A stretch of DNA of 64,000 bases, taken from the NCBI GenBank assembly GCA_024811115.1, contig JAKOGH010000395.1:1-64000 (forward strand). Reading direction: 5' to 3'. The first letter of the stretch is position 1. Every line of letters starts with the position of its first letter. This DNA is from Terana coerulea (lineage: Eukaryota > Basidiomycota > Agaricomycetes > Polyporales > Phanerochaetaceae). The notes beneath the pieces are model-generated. The model did not search any database. It was not told where the DNA came from and worked only from the letters and a program-made list of their open reading frames with translations. Shown here piece by piece: positions 43,154 to 55,279 of this stretch. The position numbers were made by a program, and so were the translations under genes.

Positions 43154-44446
43154 ATGACCACTGTCACAGACGAACAGCTTTTGGAATGTGCACTGAGGAT
43201 CAAGGGCAAGGTGCTGTTAATCACTGGTTAGTAGATTTGGGGTTTCCCATGCGATTGAACATTGACGCCTCCATTCATAGGTGGTGGAGGCGGGATTGGT
43301 AGAGCGATTGCGTTATTGTACGCTCAATACGGGTGAGTGTTCATGGGCTTTGCGGCGTTGCGATCCTATTTAGACTGACGTTGGGACCCGTGCAGGGCGA
43401 AAGTCGTCATCGGGGACATTGACCCCAAAACGGCCGCAAACGTTGCGGGCGAAATCAACCAAGCAGGCGGGTCAGCACATGTTATGCCGAAATTTCCGGT
43501 TCACGACGGCTTACTAACCACCATGATAGAGCTGCTATATCGGCAAAGTGCGACGTCACGATATGGGACGAACAGGTAGCCCTGTTCGAGCTGGCCAAGA
43601 CGAAATTTGGGACGGTGGACGTTGTGGTCAGTTATAGGCATAGCTCACGACACGCCAAGTATTCACTTATATCTCTGGACCTTAGATCCCCAACGCAGCC
43701 ATAGCTGTCGAGCCCTCAGTCTTCCGGCTCGAGGTCGCTGATGGAAAACCAGTTCGGCCGAGCCACAAGCTACTTGACATTAATTTCAATGCTGTGTTAG
43801 ACAGTGTGTACCCCCTTGCCCTCCTAGCAATAAGTGTACTGAGTTACACAGCTTGCAGCCTTGCCTTGCATTATATTCCCCTGCAAGAGGAAGCAGACCC
43901 GGAACGCCTGAAAGCAATCATCCTTATAGGCTCCATAGGTAACACTGACTATTAGCTTCTCACAGTATCACTAAGAACTGACCAATTGTCATCTACGCAG
44001 CGTCATTCACTCCACTGCACCTCGCGCCACAGTACACCGCCTCAAAGCATGCGGTTCTGGGACTGACCAACTCCCTGACTGCTTATTGCAACCTCCGAGA
44101 CATACGGATTGGGTCTATACATCCGTGGTTTGTCGGTAAGTCACACATCGTATTTATTTCCCCTTAATCTTACTTTTCTACATAGATACTCCAATGGTGT
44201 CAGGAGACCGCTCGGATTCTGCTGCGCGGCCTGCCTCTTCTACCGATAGAGCGTGTTGCTGCCGTCGCCCTGTGCGTTGCCACCCATCCAGACAAGGCGA
44301 CATCGGGTTTGCCTTGGACGATGCCTGACGGAGGACCGGTGCTTCGCTTGCCCTCATGCGGGATAAGCGAAGGTGTTTACGAGGTGATGAACACCCGGTC
44401 AAAGCAGCGCCTAGCCGAAGCATTCCGTCCCGCGACCCGTTTGTAA
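43154..44446 (+). CDS. Short-chain dehydrogenase/reductase, tandem copy 2 (frame break near 44199)
   Basis: Close paralogue of the gene at 41509-42818, same strand, about 335 bp downstream, with matching exon structure and gene length. MTTVTDEQLLECALRIKGK leads into VLLITGGGGGIGRAIALLYA. Then come AKVVIGDIDPKTAANVA, CDVTIWDEQVALFELAK, DVVIPNAAIAVEPS and LDINFNAVLD. The active-site segment LAPQYTASKHAVLGL keeps the catalytic Tyr and Lys. After FVDTPMV the frame is lost by one base: the expected Q-E-T-A-R-I-L-L-R-G-L-P-L continues in another frame and runs to TAA at 44446. Either a late C-terminal lesion or an assembly indel. Confidence 0.8.
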
Positions 44447-44710
44447 TGTCGCGAGAATTGCGCATTCAATGTCAAGTCTTACTGGTGAATATGCTGGTTA
44501 CCTGTAGACATCAGGCGCACTGTATTCCGCAGGTTTAGCACATCCAATACACCGCGTTCCGTGTACAACAACTCATCATACATAGCAAACTTACAGATAT
44601 CGGCCACGTAGCTAGCGCAATAAAATGCTTTTGATTTTGAGGATGCAAGCAGGATAAGCGCGAAAACATGAATGACGAAAGGGGACCACAACGCGACACC
44701 CGCCCAATGC

Positions 44711-45968
44711 TCATGAGGTGACGGTCCATACACGGACCTGGTCATCGGTGAAGCCACCGAACAGGGTCTGGCCATCCGCGGACCAGGCGAGGGAAACACA
44801 CTCAGGCTCCCTTGAACCTGCGCTCTGCGCAAAGTCAGGCTTGAGCTCGTCAACAATGGACCTGCGAGGTAGAACATGAGAGAAGAAATATTGCAGAGGC
44901 GCGGGTTTACGTACTTGCTCTCAAGGTCGAAGATCTTGATGCAGGTAGCAGTGGCGGCGCACAGCCAGTAACGGTTGGGCGAGAAGACAAGGGCGTTGAC
45001 GATGTCACCGGCCTCGAGGGAGTAGAGGTGCTTGCCCTCGTTCAAGTCCCAGAGCATAGTGATGCCGTCCTTGCCACCGGAGGCAGCAAGCGAACCATCT
45101 GGCGAGACGGAGATGGTGTTGATGTAACCAGTGTGGCCGTAGTGGTTGGTCTTCAGCTTGAACTTCTGGAGTTCCCAAACCTATCACTCGCGTTAGCCTG
45201 GACTCATGTAATTAAGTCGTAGATATTCAGTCTTGCTGATCCACATAAGTTGCCAAACGCGCATAATGTAAAAGTGGTACTATCATGGCACTTGGATGTA
45301 TTGCAGTGCCCAAAGACCTTGTGAGAATGCTCACCTTGACAACCTTGTCCCAGCCGCAGGAGACGATGACGGGGTTCAGGACGTTGGGGGAGAAGCGGAC
45401 GCAAGAGACCCTGTAAGGAAGATGGGTTTATAAGTTTCACATAGGAGTGAAATTCTACGTACCACTCGGAGTGACCATCCTCCTTGATGTCGTACTTGCA
45501 CTCGCCAAGAGTGTTCCAGAGCTTAATGCTCCTGTCGCGGGAACCAGAGACGATTTGCCTGTTATCAGCACTGAAGCTGACGGACAGAACGTCGGAGGTG
45601 TGGCCGACGAAACGGCGGGTGGTGAGACCGGTGTTAAGGTCCCAAAGGCGGAGAGTGTGATCCCAAGAGGAAGAGAGGGCGAACTGTCCGTCGGAGGAGA
45701 TGACAACGTCAGAGACGAAGTGGTTGTGGCCGTGGAGGACGCGCTTGGGGTAACCGTATTGGTCCTCGTCGCGGGTCAATTGCCAGACAATGATAGTCTT
45801 GTCTAGTTCACTATGTTCAGAATCTCCGTGCAGGATAATGAACGCGAGCAAGGATTAAGCACCTCTGGACGCGGTCAGGATCATGTCGGGGTTCTCCGAC
45901 GAAGTGGCGATGGCGGTGACCCAGCCCTTGTGGCCCGCAAGCGATCCGAGATAGCGCAGCGATTCCAT
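44711..45968 (-). CDS. CPC2: RACK1-type WD40 ribosomal scaffold (Asc1/Cpc2)
   Basis: Seven-bladed WD40 protein bound to the head of the 40S ribosomal subunit; links translation to signalling. Start at 45968: [20 protein letters not shown] is the classic first blade. Then [135 protein letters not shown] and the closing VRVWTVTS before TGA at 44711. All blades are present and the introns are canonical. Intron 45181-45334 (154 nt) is about three times longer than the others and may host a small RNA. Confidence 0.93.
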
Positions 45969-45999
45969 GTTGTGCGGTGCGGCGAGGAAAGGGTCGGCG

Positions 46000-46788
46000 G
46001 CGTTGAGTTTCTGCCTCTCGTCGACGTGCGGTACAGTCCAGCCTCGCGGGCGCGTGACAGCCACCGTTACGGCGTGACAAAGGTACTGTACAGTTGCTAG
46101 CTCCGGCGCTTGTACTTAGTCGCGCTTGACCAGTGTCTGCCACGACGTGGCGTTCCTCTCCTTGGCTCCTGCTCTTGAAGTTCATGGCCTCAGCCCTCGT
46201 CCCTACAACATCTCGGTAGAGCCTTCTTCTGAGCAAGGCCTAATCGCGACAGGCCTGCCAGTGCGTCATTTATGTGCTCTGTGGTTAGTTTGGGAGGATG
46301 AAGTTAGCTCATAGAGCTTAGATGGTGAGTGTCTTCTGCCTTTTTTTCAATTCACAGCCATTGTTGCTTTCTTCCACATGATGCATCATCTTTATATATT
46401 TGCTACTTCAGAGGGCTTAGCCCAATGAGACTAACTTTCCACCAAGATCTCTGATCCTTCGTATCCATCTGCATTACCGTCAGTGCCATCCACTAACAAC
46501 TTTCTCCCCTAGATGGTACGTCTTCTCACACGCTCATATTCATGGAGGAAGGCCGCGTAAATACCTTCAGTGATTGTGGTAGTTATATCACACCTTTCGT
46601 AGGTAGACTCCTTATCGCAATACAACCTTTCACCCATAAACAAACAACACCCAATGATGCCACCATTGAATCAAGATTGAAACTACCGTTTCTGCTCGTG
46701 AGGGTTAGGTCCGCTTTTGGACATCACTTATCGTGCGTGCGGCGCACGATTGGAGGTCTGTCCATCCGCTGCGTGTTGTCATCCCACC
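46000..46788. other. Intergenic, divergent promoters
   Basis: About 800 bp between RACK1 (-) and the nucleoside hydrolase (+). Probably holds both promoters and the RACK1 5' UTR. No other gene seen. Confidence 0.5.
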
Positions 46789-48496
46789 ATGGCCGCCCCG
46801 AACCGCGAGCGAATTCCAGTCATTAGTGAGAAAAATGCAACGTCTTTCCAACACCGTCGCTGATTGGCAGCCGTGTGCAGTCGACACAGACCCTGGTGTG
46901 GACGATGTCCTGGCCATGTATGTTGTTATCATTGGAATCATTGGCCGGAACTAAGCGTACATGGACGTATGCATAGTTTGCTTGCGTTGACCTCACCTGA
47001 GTTCGATGTTCGGGCAATCATCATAACATTCGGTACGCGACCGTTGATGACTGTCAAAGGCACTGAGCTAATCCTCTTCTGATTTCAGGCAACACAGACA
47101 TTGATGCAGCATAGTCAGTGCCTCTCTGACGCGGCTGCTATTTACCGACCCTCATTGGACATGCAGCCTGAACATCCTCAAGCTGCAAAAGGCCATTGCG
47201 CTCCACATCGAGGCCGACCCTGATTCGCGAGCGCGATACTGCAACGTCACCTCTGACAGGAAGATCATCCTTGCCAAAGGCGCAAGCATGCCCTTACAGG
47301 GAGAATTACACAGTGCACAGTTCTTCCATGGACGGTAGGTGCATTTGCACTAACCGCTGTAACGTCGACCTATCGCTGATTGGAAAGACAGTGACGGCCT
47401 TGGGCGGATAGACGAGCGGCATCCGGAGCTAAATGTTGACACGACAGACCAGCAAGCCTATCCGGCATTGCAGTTCGACAGCAGACCTGGTGTCGATGTT
47501 GCTCTCGACATTATCAAGTCGCAACCGACGAGGAAACTTTCCTATATTGTCCTTGGCCCGATGACCACATTTGCTCATCTGCTGCGACAACATAACGACC
47601 TCGTCAGAGGCAGGCTTGGCCAGGTTGTATGCATGGGAGGCGCACTCGACGTCCCGGGCAACTGCAACGCAGTCGCAGAGTGTAAGCACGTCCGGCCAAT
47701 CATCTCAGCGCAGAGAAACTCTAAAAGTACAACAGTCAATTTCTTTGCAGATCCATTCGCTGTCAAGCAGATCCTAGATCCCGCTCTTCCAGCACTTGGC
47801 TTCCCGCACGAGCGATTCCTATTGCTCCCCCTCGACACCACGACGCCGCACGAGATCCCGTACCCGTACTACCAGAAGCACGTCGACCCGACCTTCGTCT
47901 CGACCGCGCGCCCGTCGGACCCCGCCGCGAAGCTGCCGCTCGTCCACTTCACGAGCGCGTTCCTCGAGCGGACGCGCGAGGTGATGCTCGAGTTCGGCAA
48001 GGACGCGATGGAGCTGCACGACATCGTCGCCGTGTGGTGCGCGCTCGAGAACCCTCCGCTGAGCGACGACGAGCTTGGACGTGCCGGGTCTGTTCCTGTC
48101 CTTCAGGACGGATGGGGCGCGGTGCGCCGGGAGTTCCAGATCGAGCGGTGCGTATCAATGAACATATCCAGCCTCCTAAAGATTTATACTGAGCCTGTTT
48201 GCAGCCTCGGTGAGCTTACGAGAGGAATGCTTGTTGTCGACCGTAGAGAAGAGGGAGGCGCGTACGACCCTGGCTTAAATCGTGGTGCCGTTCAAGCCGA
48301 GCTGCAGAAGCACCACTTCCAGCCTCACGGGGCAGTGGAGTCCAACGCTGTTCCTGCTCCAGTAGAAGTAGAGACACCGCCCAACGGTTCGAACAAACCA
48401 GCGGCGTACGGCGTACCTGTCGTGAACAAGACGCCAGGCCCAGCTGCTCTCCTCAATCTGCTTCTTGCGCGAGTTTGGGGTATCACAGCGACTTAG
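46789..48496 (+). CDS. Inosine-uridine preferring nucleoside hydrolase (IUNH) family
   Basis: Hydrolyses the N-glycosidic bond of ribonucleosides (nucleoside + water to base + ribose) for purine and pyrimidine salvage; acts in the cytosol. Start at 46789: MAAPNRERIPVI is spliced to the calcium-binding IDTDPGVDDVLA motif of the family. Next come LALTSPEFDVRAIIITFGNT, a bulky middle region, then LSYIVLGPMTTFAHLLRQ, GQVVCMGGALDVPGN, NFFADPFAV and LHDIVAVWCAL (the second Asp/His site element). The C-terminus carries an extra Pro/Asn-rich stretch before the stop. Longer than bacterial IUNH (about 310 residues), as is common in fungi. Exact nucleoside preference is not readable. Confidence 0.86.
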
Positions 48497-48675
48497 GATG
48501 GATGGGCGGTCCGTTCGTATCTGCGTTTCCTTATTATGATCACCTTGTCGCGATATGATAGGTGTATGATAGCACGAGCGGACCCCTGAAATACACAAGA
48601 AAATAATGATAATGCAGTACTGGGTACGATGGGCGTGAATTACATGACATCTTATGATATTCGTCGGCTGTGAGC

Positions 48676-50513
48676 CTACACCTTATCGATGTACTCAACA
48701 TCCGTCTTCTTCTCGTCAGACACAATTGAGCCTTGCCTCTCTGGGCTTGCGGGCTTGCCGTGCTCGTCGATTTCGTGGCGCTTCTCTTCGATTTCGTCCA
48801 CGGTGCGCAGCCTAAATCCGCCCTTGTTGGCCTGGTCAATGACGATGCCACTGGAACAAATAAATTAGTAGGAAGATAGAAGGCGGTCGCAAGGGAAACT
48901 CACGCTGCATAGATCGTCATGGCCACGTAACCCGTGAAGGGCACAATGTACGACAGGCGGGTGTTCCTGTCCGCGATGGACGCCTGCGCTGGCGGGTACC
49001 ACGCGCCGCCGCCGACACCCATGACGATGAGGCCAGATCCCCGCTTAGTGTGTCGCCCCAGGTTCTTCGTCGCGAGAGTGAATATGACCGGGTAACAGAT
49101 CGACTCGAAGAAGAAGAGCGTGAAGAGGCAGCCGATGCCCGCCTGGCCGGGTGCCTGCGAGGTTGCGAGCGAGAAGATGGAGCACATGACGCCGTAGATC
49201 GTGAGCAGCAGCGCGGGGTCGATGTAGTTGAGCAGCGCGACGCCGATGAAACGGCCGACGGTGAAGGTGATTTGGCAGTACGAGAAGAATTGGCTGGCCT
49301 CAGCCTTAGAGATGCCGATATTCTGGTCCACCATGTAGTTCACGGCGAGCGATGCGACCGCGACTTGTGCTCCTCTGCGGACGATGTTTAGCGAGTTGAC
49401 TCCTGAGGAAAGTATAGTGTGACTTACACATAGGCAGTCTGTGCAACAAAGCCAAAGATGCAGCGGTACTGTCTCCAGAACGACTGTTCGTCTGACTTCA
49501 GGCCAACCGCGTGCATCTCTTCTGCCAGTGCGTCTTGGGTAATTTCGGGTAAATTACAGAAACTACCAAAGGTTCAGCATGGCCCTCCAAAGGCTCAGCA
49601 GATATAACCACTCACTAAAACATGATGTTCAGAACCAACCCCAGCCCGGCGACCGCCAGGTAGACCCATTGTACTGTATCAAGCGTCGTCGCATTCTTTC
49701 CCGTGAAGAACCACCGGGAGGCAATCATCGGACCGGCGAAAGACGCGACGCCCTGGAACCCTTGGCTGAAGTTCAGACGCGCGGCAGCGTACTTTGGCGA
49801 GCCGAGCACGGCGATGTACGAGTTCGCGGCGACTTCGAGCGTCGAAAGGCCGCAGCCGATGACGAATGTGCATCCGACGAAGCCGCCGTATTTCTGGAAC
49901 CGTGCCGACGGCCAGAAGAAAATGGCGCCTACCGGTGGCAAGTGGGTTAGCGATGAGAGGCGGGCCGGGCGCGAGAGCTAAGTGGTAGGTCACATACCAA
50001 GAGAGTAGAGAGTAAGTCCGATGTGGATGCCTTTCTTGTATCCGTACCTCGACATCTGATGATTAAGTTTTGGAGTTAAGCACCATGCGTTACGGCAGAG
50101 ATGACAGGTGCCTTACGAACATGCCGGCGAACGGTGCCCACACGAAGTACGCGCCCTAAATATGTCAAATCCGATTAGATTCGGAACAAAACACAGCAGA
50201 GGGTAAGAGCGTACGAAGTATGCCAGTTGCAGCAAAGTACTTTGCAACTTCGTGATACCGAACACTGTCTGAAAGTGCGCGTTGAGGACGTCAAGCAGCT
50301 GTATCGCAGACACTGTGAGCGACACAAACGGCGATAGCAGAGTCGAAGGACGCACGCCGTACGCAAATCCCCATGTGAAGAACAGCGACGTGACAAGGGC
50401 AAAGGCATACGCCCAGCGGCCTCTCGAGAGCTCAGCACCTGGTAGTACACATCAGCAGCTCAAACGTCTCTCCGAAGGAAGACAAACGCACCTGTGGTTC
50501 CCTGGACGGCCAT
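48676..50513 (-). CDS. FucP-type MFS sugar transporter
   Basis: Proton-coupled sugar permease related to bacterial L-fucose permease and fungal glucose/galactose transporters. A 22-nt first exon (MAVQGTT) at 50513-50492 is followed by LVTSLFFTWGFAYG, matching the first helix of the family. Then LLDVLNAHFQTVFG, AYFVWAPFAGM, CTFVIGCGLSTLEVAANSYI (family core A-A-N-x-Y), LNFSQGFQGVASFAGPMIAS, VAVASLAVNYMVDQNIG, FTVGRFIGVALLNYI, ESICYPVIFTLATKNLG and a charged C-terminus ending KKTDVEYIDKV. All helices expected for 12-TM MFS are present. Substrate not assigned. Confidence 0.86.
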
Positions 50514-51363
50514 GGTCGTGGTGGTCAGAGCGAGAAGACACCAACTGCCGGGGTTCTCACTCTATATACTCTGCGCCAGTCAAGTTGGAACCGAAACGTG
50601 ATTGCGTTTCTCACGCGGGGAATCCATATAGACTGAAGCCCGCGATGCGGCTGCACGCATGAAGGGGGCCCCATGATGCGAATCCCCGCATTCCCCGCGG
50701 GCCGGCAAAGGAGTTGAACAGAATTCACTGACGAGTTCAGTTTGATCCCATGTTGCATTGCATCGCTGCCTTCTGCATTTTGAATTGGCCCATCTTATCA
50801 GAGTTCGTACGGGAGAATTGAACCATATCGAGAGGTGTGGTAGGCCCGGTCGTTGGTATAAGGCACACCCATTCATGAGGCAAACCCCTCAAGAGTACAC
50901 AGAGTTGTACGAACTCGGCCTGTTTGTTTGTGAGGTCATGAATTCGGAATTGAGGCTGATGCACTTCGCACTCACCTCAAATCTTCAGCGTGACTTCCGG
51001 TGTGTCGGAGTGTACCAAAACGACGCACGGGCAGCGCCTCATCACCGGCAAGCCTGCCATGTTTTTCCTGGAAAAGAAGCAACGTAGGTCAATATTCTCC
51101 ACCTCTGCAGGCGCATCAGCTCGTGAGCGTAAACTGTCCACCTCGAAGATGGTGGCGGTCCGTAAGGCTACAGTTGCCCAATTAGGAAAAGTTTCGATCT
51201 TCGGCTGCTCCCATGACTCGTGCGCTAACGACGCCGTTGTGGCAATCGGCGCTTTGCGTGCGCTTCAGTCGCGGAGATGAATATCCATGAATATTCAATG
51301 TCTAGACGTTGCTGTGGCCGTGGTACATGAAACTTCAACCGACATTTTTTCTACAAGAAACAG
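50514..51363. other. Intergenic
   Basis: About 850 bp between FucP promoter and the 3' end of the secreted-protein gene. No gene recognised. Confidence 0.5.
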
Positions 51364-52507
51364 TCATCGAGTTCCCAAATTCAAACACGCATCGATATCA
51401 CCGCTCGGGCACCCGCTCGGCGACCCATTCGTCAACCCGTTCGAACCCAATTCTGGGGCACTAGCGACACCAGCAGGGGCGACGACGTCTGCGACACAAG
51501 CTATGCCGTCACAGCCGTTCTTTGAGCTTGCGTTGTTCTGATGATGTCTTGGGAGACCGAAGTCATCGTCACTGTCGCCGTGGCCTCCGCTCTCTGCAGG
51601 TGCAGCTGTGTTGTAAGCGAGGAATGGAGACGCTGAGGAATCAGCGTTCGCGTCTGGGGAGGGCGTCGCTGGCGCAGGCGCAGAGTCGGCGGGAGGGGCT
51701 CGGGGAAGGTTGAGTAGCGGCCGAAGCAGGGGCAGGGGGAGGCGCTGGATTGGCGGGCGCAGAGTTGGCGGGCGCAGCGGTGTTCGCATTCGAGTCACCG
51801 TTATCGCCATGATCCGCAGCAGCATTGGAGGCAGTTGACTTGGGTGGGTTGAGAGGAGACGGGGCACCAGCGTTGCCATCGCCGCTCGAGGGTGGAGAGC
51901 CCGCAGGAGGGCTGGGAGGAGTTCCCGAACTGTTGCTGTTCGTAGCGGGCGCGTCTGCGGCAGAGACTGGTGGCCCAGCAGGCGAGCCCGATGCAGAAGG
52001 CGGCGGCGGCGGTGGGGGTTGTTCGCTGCAGGGGCGGGCGCTGGAGGTCCAGGAGCTGGTGGGGCAGCAGCAGAACTAGGAGCAGCGCCTGGGTACCCGG
52101 AAGCGTTCCCGAACGTAGAAGGGTCAGAGTCCGAGTTTTTCCACCGCCGCTCCCATCTGTTGGGTCCGCAAAGTTTGATGTATAAGCCGAGTACTTGTGC
52201 CCAGAGCCTCCACTGCCAGAGATACATCCGAGAAGGAGAGCTGAGAATTCTTCCGCGGAGAGACCAGTGGGTGGCTGCGTTGTGCCGCGCTGAACAGCGG
52301 TGAGTGTCGCTTGAGGGTCTGTTATTTGCATGCCAGCGATGTTGCAAGTGATATCATCCACAGCCTAGGAGAGTAGCATGTAAATATTTGTATGGCCAAG
52401 GGAGACATGAACCGACGCACCGGGGCCAGTCTGACTTTGAGAATTGGAACCGCAGTGGTAAGCTGACCCAAGAGAAGGAGAAACGTCGTAGAGAAGGCAG
52501 GATGCAT
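51364..52507 (-). CDS. Secreted low-complexity protein, uncharacterised (two probable frame breaks)
   Basis: Start at 52507 gives a signal peptide (MHPAFSTTFLLLLGQLTTA) cut near AVP. Exon 2 begins AVDDITCNIAGMQITDP, with a cysteine pair (TC...GC) and a small folded-looking region. The remainder is Ala/Pro/Ser/Asn-rich and ends with a Cys-containing tail (GCDGIACVADV; CPSGDIDACLNL). A plausible continuous low-complexity frame exists only if one C is added in the C5 run at 52014-52018 and one in the C4 run at 51695-51698 (G runs on the plus strand). Without that the middle translates as an unlikely Arg/Leu-rich stretch. No family recognised; probably cell-wall or extracellular. Confidence 0.55.
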
Positions 52508-53844
52508 GTCGGGTCGTGAGGCGTAGAAATCGTGAGGTAAAGAATGTGGGGTAGAGGTAGACTGTAGAAACCGAGGACAACCGGGACGAAGTCGACGACG
52601 AGGTGGACGTTCGGATGAAGAAAACGAACATGGCCTCCCCGCCGTTTTTATCCAGGCAGAGACGGCTGACTCCGATCGAGGTGAACATCGAAGACGGGTT
52701 GTCGTCCAAAACGGCTTTCCTTCCTCAAAAGGTGTTTCTCCCGACACCGCCCTTGACACGGCACCGGACTCAATCTGCTCAAGCCTAAGATTAATCCGAG
52801 GTTCCCAACCAGATAGCTATGGCCTGTGAAGAATGTTGAACTGGTGGAACCGTAAAATGTGTAGAAAATCGTAACTTCGAGTACGGCGACCTGCAACGTC
52901 CACTGTGCGCCGGTAGGCGCCTGATGCAAGGCACCACAATCGGCTTGCAGACTGCGTCGACTCGGCTGAGCTGTGCGCAACTTCTCCGCAAGTTATTGCG
53001 CATCTCGTTCTTATTTCTCCTCCATCCCACATGAAGCTCCCATCTGACCCACGCCTCTCGTAACGTGTCTATGGGCTGGCCAAGTTCAGCAAGACCATAA
53101 CGCCAACGAGCATACGCGCAGATCCTTGCAATTGGTTCTGTGAGACAATGCGAGGGTAAGCATTGATAAGACAGGCATAAGCTCGGTGTTGGTGGTGCGT
53201 ACCGCGTTGCTACACACAATCAACGTATAGAAGCTGCGGTTGGGAGCATGATAATCACTGGAGGCTGTTGGCCATGGCTTGCGTTTTAGGTGGCTATATG
53301 CGGGTCTCCGGTTTTCTAGAGGAATATGTCTTGGATCTGGCGGGAATCATGTGGTGAGTGATCCCTTGGAAATTCGCCGGAGAGGCTTACCTTTGATTTC
53401 GGCATGAATTTGTCCATTTTGCAGGACGGGCGTGCAGACGACGACGTACGCGTTTCCCGACGTGCCCCGACGAGCACCCGACAAGGCGGCGTTGTGAGGC
53501 GTCGCCCAGCATCCCGTTCGAGCTCTTCCACCACAGCAAGCTGGATTTGCCAATCAAATTCGCGAGCGGAATTGAAGATGATTTCATCGCCCAAGTCCGA
53601 ACCGCACAGACGCTGAATTCTCGTCGCTCTATAAGGCATGCACCTACCGCCGGCAGCAGCCAATTTAGCGACACCGGCCGAGCATCCTTTATTCCAGACC
53701 CCCTGCACCCTCGCTGTCACCCCCATACACCCACACCGTCCAGCGCACCGCTCCCGACACTCACAGGACGGCGACGGCAGAGGGCACAGCACTGAACCCC
53801 GCGCTGATCGAACGATCGTCTACCCCGCATCACGCGAGAGGGCC
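52508..53844. other. Intergenic between divergent genes
   Basis: About 1.3 kb. Open frames of 60-160 codons on both strands lack domains. Likely holds the promoter and long 5' UTR of the bZIP-like gene. Confidence 0.45.
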
Positions 53845-55030
53845 ATGACCCGTGGAAGAAGGAAAGATATGACCATTCCGCCTTCGCGGGCGTTGCTCCA
53901 GCAGCGGGACTACCGTGCGAGAAAGCAGCAGTATGTCCAGGATCTCGAGGAGCGAGTGCGTAGGGCGGAGGAGGAGACCCGCCAGCTCAGGAAAGAGGTG
54001 GAGATCATGCGCAACCGCACCGCAACGACAGGGCAGGTCGGGCCCAGCCCAGAAGTGGTGCGTCGCCCGTCTATAGTGCCCGAGGAAGCTGCTCACCCAT
54101 GTCTATTCCCCCTTCGCGGCGGCCAGGTCGCCGCTTCTTCGAGCTGATGCAGCAGCTCACGGCCGCGGCGGCGTGCCTCGCCCGCTTCCAGCAGCTCACC
54201 TTCAGCGAGCAGCACCAAGTACAGGTCGCGGCCGCCGCGGCGCAGGCGCATGCGCTCGTGCAAGCACAGATGCAGACACAAAACCTCCAGCCGCCGCCAC
54301 CGCCGCTGCCAGACCGTATGCCTGGCCCCGAACTGGCCCCGATACGCCCGCCGCCGCCTGGAGAATCACATGTGCTGCCGCCCCCGAGTGCCGTCTACCC
54401 AGGGCCATCCCGCCAGCCGTCGCCGCCGCGCACGGCGCTGCACCGAGCAGACGCCAGCCGACCCTCGAATTCCACCACCAGTTCAATCCCCCGCCGCTGC
54501 ACGTACCCGGCTCGAGCACGGGCTCACGCACGCTACATCATCCAGATGCTGGTTCCCACCTCTTGCGCTCGCCAATGTCTGACACGCCCCGACAGACGCC
54601 TGTGCCCTCGTCCTCGTCCGCATCGTCGTCCACGTCTGTGTCAACCTCACCTGCCGCGATGCAGTTCCGCCACGCCATGAATAACGCGCGCGCGAGCTCG
54701 TCGTACACCGAATATAATGAGATCGAGAGCACGTGGGGCTACTTTGACAGTCGCGATCTTGGTGTGCAGGACGAGGAGGACGAGGAGGACGAGCTGGATG
54801 ACGACGACCGCCGGACGCACTCGTCTATGCATCCTCATCGTAATCGGTCTGGGAGCGACCGGCATGCCAGCGCTTTGAACGGGCCAGGCCAACGAGGAGA
54901 AAGTCACAGTGGTCCGTCGTCCTCGCGTATGTCGCGAATGACCTCAGATGTACGGTCTACGCGTTCATCGTCTGGGCCAGAAGACACGCCTATGCGTATG
55001 CGAGACGACAGTCCCATGCGGACGCGCTAA
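53845..55030 (+). CDS. bZIP-like transcription factor (probable frame breaks)
   Basis: From ATG 53845 the N-terminus has MTRGRRKDMTIPPSRALL, then QQRDYRARKQQYVQDLEERV and a leucine-zipper-like heptad (VRRAEEETRQLRKEVEIM). The pattern Q-R-x-Y/F-R-x-R-K-x-x-Y-V-x-x-L-E is that of Yap-type bZIPs, but the invariant Asn eight residues before the last basic-region Arg is Ala here. Next come a Gln/Ala-rich helix (FELMQQLTAAAACLARF), a Pro-rich stretch, and a Ser-rich acidic tail (GVQDEEDEEDELDDDD) ending RDDSPMRTR. The helix, the Pro-rich stretch and the tail lie in three different frames, with switches near 54110 and 54470; unrecognised introns or indels could explain this. Regulatory target unknown. 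Confidence 0.55.
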
Positions 55031-55279
55031 CAGCTGGAATTTGTACGACCTTTTTCTATTACTCTTCGATATTGCATTCTGGGACAATTCCTCTTGGTTT
55101 TATGACTTACCCTTGGATCATCTGTACTGCTCACTGTATCTATTACTATGTTGTTTGTTTTGCCATCGTAACTCAGTCTACCTTTCCCCACATTGCTTGC
55201 CTAGTGGTACTAGTGGTCAATGTTGACGTTGTACAATTGTGTTCAGGCCATTCAACGGAGGATGAGACTATTGCTTTGT

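Noticed and set aside
51825..52079. Plus-strand Gly/Ala-rich open frame
   Set aside because: It is antisense to the Pro/Ala-rich secreted-protein gene; Gly-rich antisense frames follow from the Pro codons.
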